59,527 nt of DNA, taken from assembly GCF_030316845.1 (NCBI RefSeq), contig NZ_JASZYS010000024.1, positions 1 to 59,527 on the forward strand, read 5' to 3'. Position numbers and translations under genes: made by a program. Positions 29,201 through 36,423 of this stretch are shown in pieces (within the stretch, counting starts at the first letter, position 1; each line of letters opens with the position of its first letter). This DNA is from Variovorax davisae (GTDB taxonomy: Bacteria > Pseudomonadota > Gammaproteobacteria > Burkholderiales > Burkholderiaceae_C). The notes beneath the pieces are model-generated. The model searched no databases. It saw only the letters and a program-made list of their open reading frames with translations, and was not told the origin of the DNA.

Positions 29201-30011
29201 CTGGGCCTATGCCTTCGGCGCCCGGGGCGACATCCGCGGCGACGGCAACGCATCGAAGATCGACGGCTCGACCAGCGGACTGCTGATCGGCGGCGACACG
29301 CGGGTCGGCGACGACTGGCGCGTCGGCGCGATGGGCGGCTACAGCAGCGGCAGCACCGACCTCGACGCCCGCGCCTCGTCGGCCAGCAGCGACAGCTGGC
29401 ACCTGGGCGTCTATGGCGGCCGCCAGTGGGGTCCCCTGGGCCTGCGTCTCGGCGCGAGCTACAGCGACAGCAGCATCGACACCCGGCGCGGGGTGGTGTT
29501 CGGCAGTTTCGCCGACCTGCCGACCGCCAGCTACAAGGCGCAGACGGCGCAGCTGTTCGGCGAACTGGGCTGGCGCATCGATGCCGGCGCGGCCGTGGTG
29601 GAGCCCTTCGCCGGCCTCGCCTACGTCAACCTGCACACCGACGACTTCACCGAGCGCGGCGGCTTCGCGGCACTGCACGCAGCGGGCGACAGCACCGACA
29701 TCGGCTACAGCACGCTGGGCGTGCGCGCCACCACCGACGTCGAACTCGGCGGCGCGAAGATGACGCTGCGCGGCATGCTGGGCTGGCGCCACGCCATCGG
29801 CAGCACCAGCCAGTACGCCTCGATGGCGCTGGCGTCGCAGTCCACCTTCGTCGTCGCCGGCGTGCCGATCGCCAAGGATGCCGCGGTGGTCGAGGCCGGT
29901 GTCGACTTCTCGCTGCGCAAGGACCTGACGCTGGGCGTCTCCTACCTGGGCCAGGCTGGCAACGGCGTGACCGACAACGGCGTCAAAGCCAGCCTGCTGT
30001 GGAAGTTCTGA
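23235..30011 (+). CDS. Large type V secretion autotransporter with PATR repeats
   Basis: A 2258-residue outer-membrane autotransporter. Residues 1-24 (NCVHRVVFNRSKGVCQAVSE) are an extended signal peptide region, followed by a standard signal core ending near SVWADGG (about residue 65). Residues 65-350 are extremely Gly/Ala rich, with many GGAGG runs. Residues about 400-1750 are tandem passenger-associated transport repeats of the type GTLVLTG.NTYTGGTTI.AGTLQVGNGG, expected to fold as a beta-helix. A C-terminal translocator barrel occupies about the last 290 residues (WAYAFGARGDIRGDGN onward) and ends LLWKF with the terminal Phe. No protease or adhesin catalytic motif is seen, so an adhesin or biofilm role is the best inference. 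The near-identical DNA repeats could change copy number by recombination. Confidence 0.95.
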   Translation: MNCVHRVVFNRSKGVCQAVSEVATGSHGGRDAVSTVESPMPRMSALASICALAIASMAPGSVWADGGAGGASYTNVGGTRAAGGAGGTLAQPTGAIGVTGPVVDNGRTYTVGGGGGGGAMLTTGATAGNGAAGGNGGGNTPVASGGAGGVVAAASRITSASSTVATGTTGATGGAGGAATTAVLGYIDGGGGGGGGGGAGVVFSGTGTLTVNNTLTGGVGGAGGAAGAMGSGGDWGWGGGGGGGQGGAGLLTTSGGNVTVNASRAVRGGAGGAGGATAVGSGGAGGDGGTGVQVTGGGTLTNAGTIAGGAGGAGGLFTQTGGSLGLAGAGGVAIKANGGATIINSGTITGGLAGTGAGAAGVRADAIQFSGIGNTLTLLSGSTITGNVVATAGGSDSLVLGGNTSSSFDASQIGNTAQYRNFAAFQKTGTSTWTLTGTTTALTPWTIQAGTLAIASDASLGATAGSLTLAGGTLRTTANVTSNRAVNLGTGGGTFNTDAATTLTLGGAITGSTRLTKAGSGTLVLAGTDTHSGGTTITTGTLQVGNTTTAGTLAGDVTDNAALVLANTAAPIAGVISGSGTVTKTGSGTTVLTGNNSYTGATTISAGTLQVGNGGVTGAITGNVTNTGALVFNRSNTLTYGGVISGAGTVTQNGTGTTVLTGTNTYTGATTIASGSTLQLGTGPSGGTSGAISASSPVTNNGTLAFNRSNNLTFSNVISGSGGVSQIGTGTTTLSGANTYGGGTTISAGTLSVANNGNLGNIAGGITFNGGTLSTTTGFTSSRAVTLNAGGGTVNTNANTLTLNGTLSGSGRLTKAGSGTLVLAGTDTHSGGTTITTGTLQIGNATTAGTLAGDVTDNAALVLANTAAPIAGVISGSGTVAKTGSGTTVLTGNNTYMGTTTISAGTLQVGNGGATGAITGNVTNTGALVFNRSNTLTYGGVISGAGTVTQNGTGTTVLTGTNTYNGATTIASGTLQIGNGGATGAITGSGALVNNGTLAFNRSDNVTFSKVISGTGGVSQIGTGTTTLSGANSYSGGTTISAGTLSVASNGNLGNATGGITFNGGTLSTTGGFTSSRAVTLNAGGGTVNTNANTLTLGGALSGSGSLTKAGTGTLVLAGTDTHSGGTTITTGTLQIGNATTAGTLAGNVTDNAALVFNNTAAPIAGVISGTGTVAKTGTGTTVLTGNNTYTGTTTISAGTLQVGNGGATGAITGNVANTGTLVINRSNTLTYGGVISGAGTLTQSGGGTTVLTGTSTYTGATTVTAGTLQVDGALGNTAVGVASGATLAGSGSIAGTVTVANGGTLQGRSGQTLTTGALTLGSSANVNVALGAPSSSALFQVNGALTLDGQVNVTDFGGFGPGIYRLMNYTGALTDNGLLVGSTPSGTSLSVQTAVAQQVNLVNTTGQTLHFWDAGGAAHLNNGAVDGGTGTWTATSGNWANQDGSLNAPMSPQPGFAVFQATPGTVTVDTTQGAIAVTGMQFATDGYVLQGGPVQLDGTQAIIRVGDGSATPVTATVGTVLAGAAKLEKTDSGTLVLTGANSYGGGTLISGGTLQLGNGGSSGSILGDVANEGTLAFNRSDAATFAGVISGSGGVQQLGTGTTTLTAANTYTGGTVITAGTLQLGNGGASGSITGDVTNNGTLAFNRSDAVDFAGTISGSGGVSQLGGGTTTLAATNSYGGGTLISAGKLVGSAGSFGTGAIVDNAALEIQQATDATFANAISGNGSFTKSGAGALDLTGDSSAFTGSTLVKTGTLAVNGSLGGALTMASGTTLKGNGTVGTTVIQSGATVAPGNSIGTLHVAGDLTLAAGSTYQVEAAVDGRSDLIRATGAIHLQGGALAVLADGNWNPTTTYTILNAGTGVTGNFGGITTNFAFLDPTLSYSAQNVVLSLKRNDTSFESVGSTPNESQAGGAVDASGSGALYNAVVKLDAVTARTAFAQLGGELHASLKSMAIEDSRYVRDAGLDHARRSLGGVATGTDTAAKDGVWAYAFGARGDIRGDGNASKIDGSTSGLLIGGDTRVGDDWRVGAMGGYSSGSTDLDARASSASSDSWHLGVYGGRQWGPLGLRLGASYSDSSIDTRRGVVFGSFADLPTASYKAQTAQLFGELGWRIDAGAAVVEPFAGLAYVNLHTDDFTERGGFAALHAAGDSTDIGYSTLGVRATTDVELGGAKMTLRGMLGWRHAIGSTSQYASMALASQSTFVVAGVPIAKDAAVVEAGVDFSLRKDLTLGVSYLGQAGNGVTDNGVKASLLWKF
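24781..27050 (+). repeat. Tandem direct repeats of about 0.9 kb inside the autotransporter gene
   Basis: The block beginning CCAAGGCCGGCAGCGGCACG recurs at 24781, 25675 and 26557 (third copy with small changes), giving periods of 894 and 882 bases, both multiples of three. Each unit contains the same series of PATR-coding motifs, and the third is partial, fading near 27050. The high identity suggests recent duplication within the gene. Confidence 0.8.
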
Positions 30012-30050
30012 TGTAGCGCTGGCGCGCCAGGGCGCGGCCAGGCACACGCG

Positions 30051-30085
30051 GGCCGGCGACAGCTTTGGGGCTGCGCCGGCCTTGT
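30051..30085 (+). terminator. Probable terminator after the autotransporter
   Basis: GGCCGGCG and CGCCGGCC (30051-30058, 30074-30081) plus an inner CAGC/GCTG form a 12-bp stem with one bulged A and a six-base loop. The trailing TTGT is a weak T tract. It lies 40 bases after the stop codon. Confidence 0.5.
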
Positions 30086-30194
30086 CCATTTCGCGGAACC
30101 GATGCCGTCCCACAGCGCGCGGGGGTGCGCGCCGATGCGTCTCGCCGGCGGGCGCGGCGATGCTGTCGCACCCTGTCCTCACGGAGCGCCAGCC

Positions 30195-31493
30195 ATGAGC
30201 ATTCCCTCGCTGCCCGCGGTCCCGCCGCCCGCCAAGGCCGCTGAACAGCGCTGGTGGTCCAAGCTGGGCCCGGGCCTGATCACGGGCGCCGCGGACGACG
30301 ACCCGAGCGGCATCGCTACCTATACGCAGGCTGGCGCGCAGCTTGGCTACGGTGTCGGCTGGACCCTGCTGCTGACCTATCCGCTGATGATGGGCATCCA
30401 GCTGGCCAGCGCCCGCATCGGCCGCGTCACCGGCCGGAACCTCACCGAGACCTTTGCGCGCTTCTGTCCGCGCTGGATGGTGGCGTCGCTGGTGCTGCTG
30501 CTGCTGGTCGCCAACGTCATCAACCTCGGCGCCGACCTCGGTGCCATGGGCGACTCGGCGGCGCTGGTGCTGCCGGGCCGGCCGGCCTGGTATGCCGTCG
30601 GCTTCGGCATCGTGTCCTTGCTGCTGCAGGTCTTCCTCCCCTACGAGCGCTATGTGCGCGTGCTCAAGTGGCTCACGCTGTCGCTGTTCGCCTACGTCGG
30701 CGTGGTGTTCGCGGTCGACGTCGACTGGGCCGCCGCGCTGCGCGGCACCTTTGCGCCGGACTTCCACTGGAGCCGCGCCTACGTCACCACCGTGGTCGCG
30801 ATCCTCGGCACCACGATCAGCCCGTACCTCTTCTTCTGGCAGGCCTCGCAGGAGGTGGCGGAGATCCACCGCGTGGCCGACGACCAGCCGCTGCGCGTCG
30901 CACCGGCGCAGGCGCGCGCCCAGCTGCGCCGGCTGCGGCTGGACACCGCGGTCGGCATGGGTTTCTCGAACCTGATCGCCTTCTTCATCATCACCGCCGC
31001 CGCTGCCACGCTGCATGCCCATGGCCAGAGCCAGATCGAGACCACCGCCCAGGCCGCCGCCGCGCTGAAGCCGATCGCCGGCGAGTTCGCCTTCTGGCTG
31101 TTCGCGCTCGGCGTCCTGGGCACCGGGATGCTGGCGCTGCCGGTGCTCGCCGGATCGGCGGCCGAGGCGGTCGCCAGCTACTTTCACCTGCGCAAGGGGC
31201 TCGACCTGACGCTGGCGCGCGGCCGCAGCTTCTACGCCATCCTGGCGGCCGCGATGCTGCTGGGCGTGGGCATCAGCCTGTCGGGGCTGAATTCGATCTC
31301 GGCGCTGTACTGGGCGGCGGTGATCAACGCCGTCATCTCGGTGCCGGTGATGGTGGCGGTGATGATCGCGGCGTCGAGCCCCAAGGTGATGGGCCCGATG
31401 GTGCTGCCGCGCAAATGGCGGCTGCTCGGCTGGCTGGCGACTGCGGCGATGGCGGCGGCATCGGTGGCCCTGGGGGTGGTCTCGGTCACATAG
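30195..31493 (+). CDS. Nramp-related divalent metal transporter
   Basis: A 432-residue inner-membrane protein with about eleven hydrophobic segments in the LeuT-like fold. GPGLITGAADDDPSGIATYTQ is the first helix, with DDPSG where classical Nramp proteins have DPGN. TTISPYLFFWQASQE is the sixth helix, lacking the classical MPHN-type motif with its metal-binding Met. GVGISLSGLNSISALYWAAVIN is near the C terminus. This branch is widespread in proteobacteria as a divalent metal cation transporter, but the altered ligand residues make manganese or iron selectivity doubtful. ATG 30195 has GGAG seven bases upstream; an earlier in-frame ATG at 30102 would add an Arg/Pro-rich leader. Confidence 0.88.
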   Translation: MSIPSLPAVPPPAKAAEQRWWSKLGPGLITGAADDDPSGIATYTQAGAQLGYGVGWTLLLTYPLMMGIQLASARIGRVTGRNLTETFARFCPRWMVASLVLLLLVANVINLGADLGAMGDSAALVLPGRPAWYAVGFGIVSLLLQVFLPYERYVRVLKWLTLSLFAYVGVVFAVDVDWAAALRGTFAPDFHWSRAYVTTVVAILGTTISPYLFFWQASQEVAEIHRVADDQPLRVAPAQARAQLRRLRLDTAVGMGFSNLIAFFIITAAAATLHAHGQSQIETTAQAAAALKPIAGEFAFWLFALGVLGTGMLALPVLAGSAAEAVASYFHLRKGLDLTLARGRSFYAILAAAMLLGVGISLSGLNSISALYWAAVINAVISVPVMVAVMIAASSPKVMGPMVLPRKWRLLGWLATAAMAAASVALGVVSVT

Positions 31494-31510
31494 CGGGGTG
31501 CGGCCGGGCG

Positions 31511-31526
31511 CTGTATATTCATCCAG
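31511..31526 (+). promoter_or_regulatory. LexA-like SOS box before the helicase-nuclease gene
   Basis: CTGTATATTCATCCAG matches the LexA consensus CTG-N10-CAG with the AT-rich core that is typical of functional boxes. It ends five bases before the ATG at 31531, and it includes a -10-like TATATT. It shares CTGT-N6-ATCCAG with the box in front of recA in this window. Confidence 0.7.
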
Positions 31527-31530
31527 CCCC

Positions 31531-33819
31531 ATGGCCGCCCTCCCTTCCTCTTCCGCCGCCGCGCCGCTCGCGGTCTCGGTCCGCACGCTCTGCGCCTTCG
31601 CCGCCAAGGCCGGCGACCTCGACCTGCGTTTCGTGCCGGCCCCGAGCGGCCAGGAAGGCCAGGCGGGCCACCGGCTGGTGCAGGCCCGCCGCAGCCTGGA
31701 CTATGAAAGCGAAGTCGGCCTGTCGGCCCGCTTCGGCCGGCTGCTGGTGCGCGGACGGGCCGACGGCTGGGACCCGCGGCGACGGCGGGTCGAGGAGATC
31801 AAGACCTTTCGCGGCGACTTCGCCCGCATCAAGGCCAACCACCGCGCGCTCCACTGGGCCCAGGCCCGCAGCTACGCCTGGATGCTGTGCGAGCGCGATG
31901 CGCTGGCGGCGCTCGATGTCGCACTGGTCTACCTCGACCTCGGCACCGAAAAGGAAACGGTGCTGGAGGAAAGCTGGACCCGGGCCGCCCTGCAGCAGCA
32001 CTTCGAGGCGCTCTGCGCGCGTTACCTGGCCTGGGCCGAGCAGGAGTCGGCCCACCGCGCGGCGCTCGATCCGGCGCTGGCGGCGCTGGCCTTTCCGCAC
32101 GGCGGCTTTCGCCCCGGCCAGCGCGAACTGGCCGAGGCGGTCTACCGCTCGGCCGTCTCGGCGCGTCCGCTGCTGGCCCAGGCGCCGACCGGCATCGGCA
32201 AGACCATCGCCACCCTGTTTCCGCTGCTCAAGGCGCGGCCGGCGCGCCAGCTCGACAAGATCTTCTTCCTGACCGCCAAGACCTCGGGCCGCGCGGTCGC
32301 CCTCGGCGCCCTGCAGACCCTCGAGCGCGCCCGGGCGCCGCTGCGGGTGCTCGAACTGGCGGCCCGCGAGAAGGTCTGCGAGTACCCCGGGCGGGCCTGC
32401 AACGGTGACGACTGCCCGCTGGCGCGCGGCTTCTACGATCGCCTGCCGGCGGCCCGCAGCGAAGCCATCGCCGCCGCCTGGCTCGACCGCGAGGCGCTGC
32501 GCGGCATCGCGCTCGCCCATGAGGTCTGCCCGTACTTCCTCGCCCAGGAAATGGTGCGCTGGAGCGACGTGGTCATCGGCGACTACAACTACTACTTCGA
32601 CGGCAGCGCCTTCCTGCATGCGCTCGCCAAGGACGAGGAATGGCGCGTCGCCCTGCTGGTCGACGAAGCCCACAACCTGCTGGACCGCGCGCGCGGCATG
32701 TACTCGGCGCAGCTCGACGCCGACGCGCTCGAAGCGGTGCGCGCCAAGGCGCCGCCGTCGCTGCGCAAGCCGCTGGGCGCCCTGGCGCGCGAATGGCAAC
32801 TGATGCAGCGCGAGCAGGTCGCCCCCTACCAGCCGCACGACCAGATTCCCGAGCGCTTTGCGCGGGCCTTGCAGGAAGCGGTCTCGCTCATGGCCGAGCA
32901 TTTCTCGGCCCGCCCCGACGAGCCGCCGGGCGCGCTGCAGCAATGCTTCTTCGACCTGCTGCAGTTCGCCCGGCTGGCCGACAGCTTCGCCAAGCATTCG
33001 GTCTTCGAGGCGACGCTGGGCACCGGCGGCACGCGCGCCCTGGCGATCCGCAACCTGGTGCCGGCGCCCTTCCTGCAGGCGCGCTTCGCCGATGCCGCCT
33101 CGGCGGCCTGCTTCTCGGGCACGCTGGCGCCCTTCTCGTTCTACCGCGACACGCTGGGCCTGCCCGAGAACACGGCGACCCTGGACGTGGGCTCGCCGTT
33201 CCGCAGCGAGCAACTCGACGTCCGGGTGGCGATGGACCTGTCGACCCGCTTTCGCGACCGCGGCCGCTCGCTCGACGCGCTGATCGACATCGTGGCGGCG
33301 CAGTTCGCGCGCCGCCCGGGCAACTACCTGGCCTTCTTCAGCAGCTTCGACTACCTGGACAACGCCGCGGCGGCCTTCGAGCGGCGCCACCCGGGCGTCC
33401 CGGCCTGGCGCCAGTCGCGCGGCATGCGCGAGGCCGAGCGCGAGGCCTTCCTGGCGCGCTTCGCCGCCGGCGGCCGAGGGGTCGGCTTCGCCGTGCTCGG
33501 CGGCGCCTTCGGCGAAGGCATCGACCTGCCGGGCGACCGCCTGGTCGGGGCCTTCGTCGCCAGCCTCGGCCTGCCGCAGCACAACGAGCCGAACGAGGTG
33601 ATGCGCGAGCGCATGGACGCGCTGTTCGGCGACGGCTATGCCTACACCTACGTCTATCCGGGCCTGCAGAAGGTGGTGCAGGCGGCCGGGCGCGTGATCC
33701 GCAGCGAGACCGACGCCGGTGTGCTCTACCTGCTGGACGACCGCTTCGCGCGGCAGGAGATCCGGGCGCTGCTGCCGGCCTGGTGGCAGGTGGAGCCGGT
33801 GTTCGTCGGCGCCCGCTGA
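31531..33819 (+). CDS. XPD/DinG-type iron-sulfur DNA helicase with N-terminal RecB-like nuclease domain
   Basis: A 762-residue fusion. Residues 15 to about 165 carry RecB-family PD-(D/E)XK nuclease motifs: GRADG (D78), EEIK (E89, K91) and QARSY (Q111, Y115). The helicase follows: Walker A APTGIGKT (218-225), four cysteines C283, C290, C295 and C333 spaced as in the FeS domain of XPD/DinG, DEAH at 378-381, and C-terminal motifs GEGIDLPGDRLVG and QAAGRVIRSETD. It should unwind DNA 5' to 3' and possibly cut it, in repair of damaged or replication-blocked DNA. ATG 31531 is used; a GTG at 31498 lies upstream of the promoter and SOS box. It is probably transcribed on its own. Confidence 0.92.
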   Translation: MAALPSSSAAAPLAVSVRTLCAFAAKAGDLDLRFVPAPSGQEGQAGHRLVQARRSLDYESEVGLSARFGRLLVRGRADGWDPRRRRVEEIKTFRGDFARIKANHRALHWAQARSYAWMLCERDALAALDVALVYLDLGTEKETVLEESWTRAALQQHFEALCARYLAWAEQESAHRAALDPALAALAFPHGGFRPGQRELAEAVYRSAVSARPLLAQAPTGIGKTIATLFPLLKARPARQLDKIFFLTAKTSGRAVALGALQTLERARAPLRVLELAAREKVCEYPGRACNGDDCPLARGFYDRLPAARSEAIAAAWLDREALRGIALAHEVCPYFLAQEMVRWSDVVIGDYNYYFDGSAFLHALAKDEEWRVALLVDEAHNLLDRARGMYSAQLDADALEAVRAKAPPSLRKPLGALAREWQLMQREQVAPYQPHDQIPERFARALQEAVSLMAEHFSARPDEPPGALQQCFFDLLQFARLADSFAKHSVFEATLGTGGTRALAIRNLVPAPFLQARFADAASAACFSGTLAPFSFYRDTLGLPENTATLDVGSPFRSEQLDVRVAMDLSTRFRDRGRSLDALIDIVAAQFARRPGNYLAFFSSFDYLDNAAAAFERRHPGVPAWRQSRGMREAEREAFLARFAAGGRGVGFAVLGGAFGEGIDLPGDRLVGAFVASLGLPQHNEPNEVMRERMDALFGDGYAYTYVYPGLQKVVQAAGRVIRSETDAGVLYLLDDRFARQEIRALLPAWWQVEPVFVGAR

Positions 33820-33937
33820 GTCTTCAGGTTCTCAGCCGTCGCTGCAGAGGATGTCGGCGAAGCGCGCCCCGGCCGCGGCCTTGTTGCCCACGGTTGGCGC
33901 GCGACAGCCGGCCCGGCAGGCTTGCCTGGCGGCGCCC

Positions 33938-34117
33938 TCAGGCGGCATCGGTCCGCTTGGCGACCTCGCTCAGCTGGAGTTCGATGCGGAAGAGCCGCTC
34001 GTTCAGGATCGCGGTCTGCAGCCGCAGCGCCTCGATGATCGCGCGGGTCGGCGCGTCGGGGGCATGGGTCGACAGCTCCTGCAGTTCGTGCAGCTTGTTG
34101 CGCAGTTCGTTGCTCAT
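33938..34117 (-). CDS. Small helical protein of unknown function (59 aa)
   Basis: A 59-residue protein starting MSNELRNKLHELQELSTHAP and ending LSEVAKRTDAA. It is rich in Leu, Glu and Arg with heptad-like spacing, so one or two amphipathic helices or a short coiled coil are likely. GGAG lies seven bases before the ATG, supporting real translation. It lies between the helicase gene and the divergent M20 gene. No family recognised. The 118 bases to its left (33820-33937) hold no gene I can support. Confidence 0.55.
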   Translation of the reverse strand: MSNELRNKLHELQELSTHAPDAPTRAIIEALRLQTAILNERLFRIELQLSEVAKRTDAA

Positions 34118-34206
34118 GGCAAGGCTCCATCGGGGTCGGTATCGCGCATCGTAGTCGGCCTGCGTCAGAATGCGCTGCTATCGTTTTCTCGTACACCCAG
34201 AACCCC

Positions 34207-35409
34207 ATGAAGCTCGCCGAATCCTTTGCGGACGTCTCCCGCTTCGTCGCCATCCGCCGCGACATCCACGCCCATCCCGAACTCGGCTTCGAGGAGCACC
34301 GCACTTCCGAGAAGGTGGCGAGCCTGCTCGAGGAATGGGGCATCGAGGTGCACCGCGGCATCGCCGGCACCGGGCTGGTCGGCGTGTTGCGCCGCGGCGA
34401 CGGCCCGCGGACCATCGGCCTGCGCGCCGACATGGACGCCCTGCCGCTGCACGAGGCCAACGAATTCGCCCACAAGTCGACCCATGCCGGGCGCATGCAC
34501 GCCTGCGGCCATGACGGCCACACCACGATGCTGCTGGCCGCCGCCTGGCACCTGGCGCAGCAGGGCGCGGCCTTCGACGGCACCGTGCATTTCATCTTCC
34601 AGCCGGCCGAGGAGATGGGCAAGGCCGGCGCGAAGAAGATGATCCAGGACGGCCTGTTCGAGCGCTTCCCGTGCGACGCGGTGTTCGCGCTGCACAACTT
34701 CCCGGTCGGCGACGTCGGCCGCTTCGCGCTCAACGAGGGCGCGCTGATGGCATCGAGCAACACCTACAAGATCACGCTGCGCGGCCGCGGCACGCATGCC
34801 TCGATGCCGCACACCGGCCTCGACCCGGTCGGTGCGGTGGTCGCGCTGGCGCAGGCGCTCGCCACCATCGTGCCGCGCACCATCGCCAGCACCGAGCGCG
34901 CCCTGCTCGCCGTGACGCAGCTGCAGGGCTCCGATGCGCCGAACGTGATCCCCGATGTCGCCTCGGTCGGCGGCACGGTGCGCACCTTCTCGATCGCCGC
35001 GCTGGACCTGATCGAGGCGCGCCTGCGCACCGTCGCCGAGGGCATCGCTGCGGCCCACGAATGCACGGCCGAGGTGAGTTTCGTGCGCGCCTCGCCGCCG
35101 GTCGTCAACCATCCGGCCGAGGCCCGCTTCGCCGCCGAGGTGATGCGCGAGGTGGTCGGCGCCGACATGGTCAGCGACGACTTCCCGGCCGTGATGGGGG
35201 CCGAGGATTTCGCCCACATGTTGATGGCGCGCCCCGGCTGCTATGCCTTCCTCGGCAACGGCGACGGCGACCACCGGCTCGACGGCCACGGCCCGGGCCC
35301 GTGCATCATCCACAACACCTCGTTCGACTTCAACGACCAGATCATCCCGATCGGCGCCAGCTACTTCGTGAAGCTGGTGGAGCGCTGGCTCCCGGCCGGC
35401 GGCCGCTGA
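34207..35409 (+). CDS. M20-family amidohydrolase (HipO/aminoacylase-like)
   Basis: A 400-residue zinc amidohydrolase of the M20D branch, which includes hippurate hydrolase, N-acyl-L-amino acid amidohydrolases and IAA-amino acid hydrolases. RRDIHAHPELGFEEHRT, LRADMDALP (bridging Asp), MHACGHDGHT (Cys and His ligands), QPAEE (catalytic Glu) and MGAEDFAHM (late Glu) are all present. The central dimer domain is KITLRGRGTHASMPH. No signal peptide. It is followed by a Bug-type binding protein gene 36 bases on, the same pairing as at 18864-21282. Probably cleaves an N-acyl amino acid after uptake. Confidence 0.94.
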   Translation: MKLAESFADVSRFVAIRRDIHAHPELGFEEHRTSEKVASLLEEWGIEVHRGIAGTGLVGVLRRGDGPRTIGLRADMDALPLHEANEFAHKSTHAGRMHACGHDGHTTMLLAAAWHLAQQGAAFDGTVHFIFQPAEEMGKAGAKKMIQDGLFERFPCDAVFALHNFPVGDVGRFALNEGALMASSNTYKITLRGRGTHASMPHTGLDPVGAVVALAQALATIVPRTIASTERALLAVTQLQGSDAPNVIPDVASVGGTVRTFSIAALDLIEARLRTVAEGIAAAHECTAEVSFVRASPPVVNHPAEARFAAEVMREVVGADMVSDDFPAVMGAEDFAHMLMARPGCYAFLGNGDGDHRLDGHGPGPCIIHNTSFDFNDQIIPIGASYFVKLVERWLPAGGR

Positions 35410-35445
35410 GCGCAACCTTCCCTTCCACGACAAGAAAGCAAGCAG

Positions 35446-36417
35446 ATGTCGAATCCGTTGACCCGTCGTTCCCTGACCGCGGCCGCCGCCTGGCTGGCAT
35501 TGGGCGCCGCGCTGCCGGCCCGCGCGCAGCAGCGCGTGATCCGCATCGTCGTGCCCTTCGGCACCGGCGCCGTGCAGGACACCGTGGCGCGTGCCTTCAA
35601 CAACGAGCTGGGCGCGGCGCTCAACGCCTCGGTGATCGTCGAGAACCGCGCCGGCGCCGGCGGCACGGTCGGCGCGGCCCTGGTGGCCAAGGCGCCCCCG
35701 GACGGCAACACGCTGGTGCTGGCGGCGGCCAGCCACCACATCGCCGGCTTCCTCTACAGCAAGCTGCCCTACGAGCCGCTGAAGGACTTCGTCGGCGTCG
35801 CCAACCTCGGCAACGCCGGCTACGTGCTGGCGGTGGCGAGCGACCTCGGGGTTGCGAACACCGCCGAATTCATCCAGCGGGTCAAGGCCAACCCCGGCAA
35901 GTACAACTACGCCTCGGCCGGCAACGGCAGCGCCACGCACCTCGCGATGGCCTCCTTCCTGGCCAAGGCCGGCCTGGAGATGACCCACATCCCGACCAAG
36001 TCGACCGGCGAGGCGGTCAACGAGGTGCTGGCCGGGCGCGTGCAGGCCGTGATCTCGTCCAGCGTCGGCGTGATGGGGTTCCAGAACGATCCCCGCATGA
36101 AACTGCTGGCCTCCACCGGCCAGGCGCGCAGCCAGTTCCTGCCCACGCTGCCCACCGTGGCGGAGAGCGGCCTGCCGGGCTATGCCTTCGACTCCTGGAT
36201 CGGCCTGCTCGCGCCGGCCGGCACGCCCAAGGCCGAGGTCGAGCGCCTCAACGCGGCGACCAACAAGGTGCTGGGCGATCCGGCGATCCTGGAGCGCTTC
36301 AAGCGCCTGGGCGTCGAGCCGCGCAGCCAGAACGCCGAAGAATTCCAGAAGCTGCTGCGCGCCGACTGGGACGCGATGGGCGCGGTGGTCAAGGCGTCGG
36401 GCGCCAAGGTCGACTGA
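35446..36417 (+). CDS. Bug/TctC-family periplasmic substrate-binding protein
   Basis: A 323-residue exported protein with signal sequence LTRRSLTAAAAWLALGAALPARAQ (twin Arg near the start). The Bug core follows: VIRIVVPFGTGAVQDTVARAFNNEL, APPDGNTLVLAAASHHIAGFLY and LPTVAESGLPGYAFDSW. The usual PFPPGG motif is replaced by PFGTGA, so the ligand contacts may differ from the copy at 20299. There is no TctAB transporter in the window. Linked to the M20D gene upstream; it converges on the cytochrome c gene with only six bases between stops. Confidence 0.92.
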   Translation: MSNPLTRRSLTAAAAWLALGAALPARAQQRVIRIVVPFGTGAVQDTVARAFNNELGAALNASVIVENRAGAGGTVGAALVAKAPPDGNTLVLAAASHHIAGFLYSKLPYEPLKDFVGVANLGNAGYVLAVASDLGVANTAEFIQRVKANPGKYNYASAGNGSATHLAMASFLAKAGLEMTHIPTKSTGEAVNEVLAGRVQAVISSSVGVMGFQNDPRMKLLASTGQARSQFLPTLPTVAESGLPGYAFDSWIGLLAPAGTPKAEVERLNAATNKVLGDPAILERFKRLGVEPRSQNAEEFQKLLRADWDAMGAVVKASGAKVD

Positions 36418-36423
36418 GCCGGC

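Noticed and set aside
24801..31607. A minus-strand open frame of 2268 codons opposite the autotransporter and the metal transporter genes
   Set aside because: It is a mirror of GC-rich, repeat-rich coding sequence: composition is almost all Ala, Gly, Arg, Val and Asp with no recognisable domain, and it crosses gene borders.
33820..33937. A possible short minus-strand frame ending GNKAAAGARFADILCSDG
   Set aside because: It has no convincing ribosome site or length; I could not support it as a gene.
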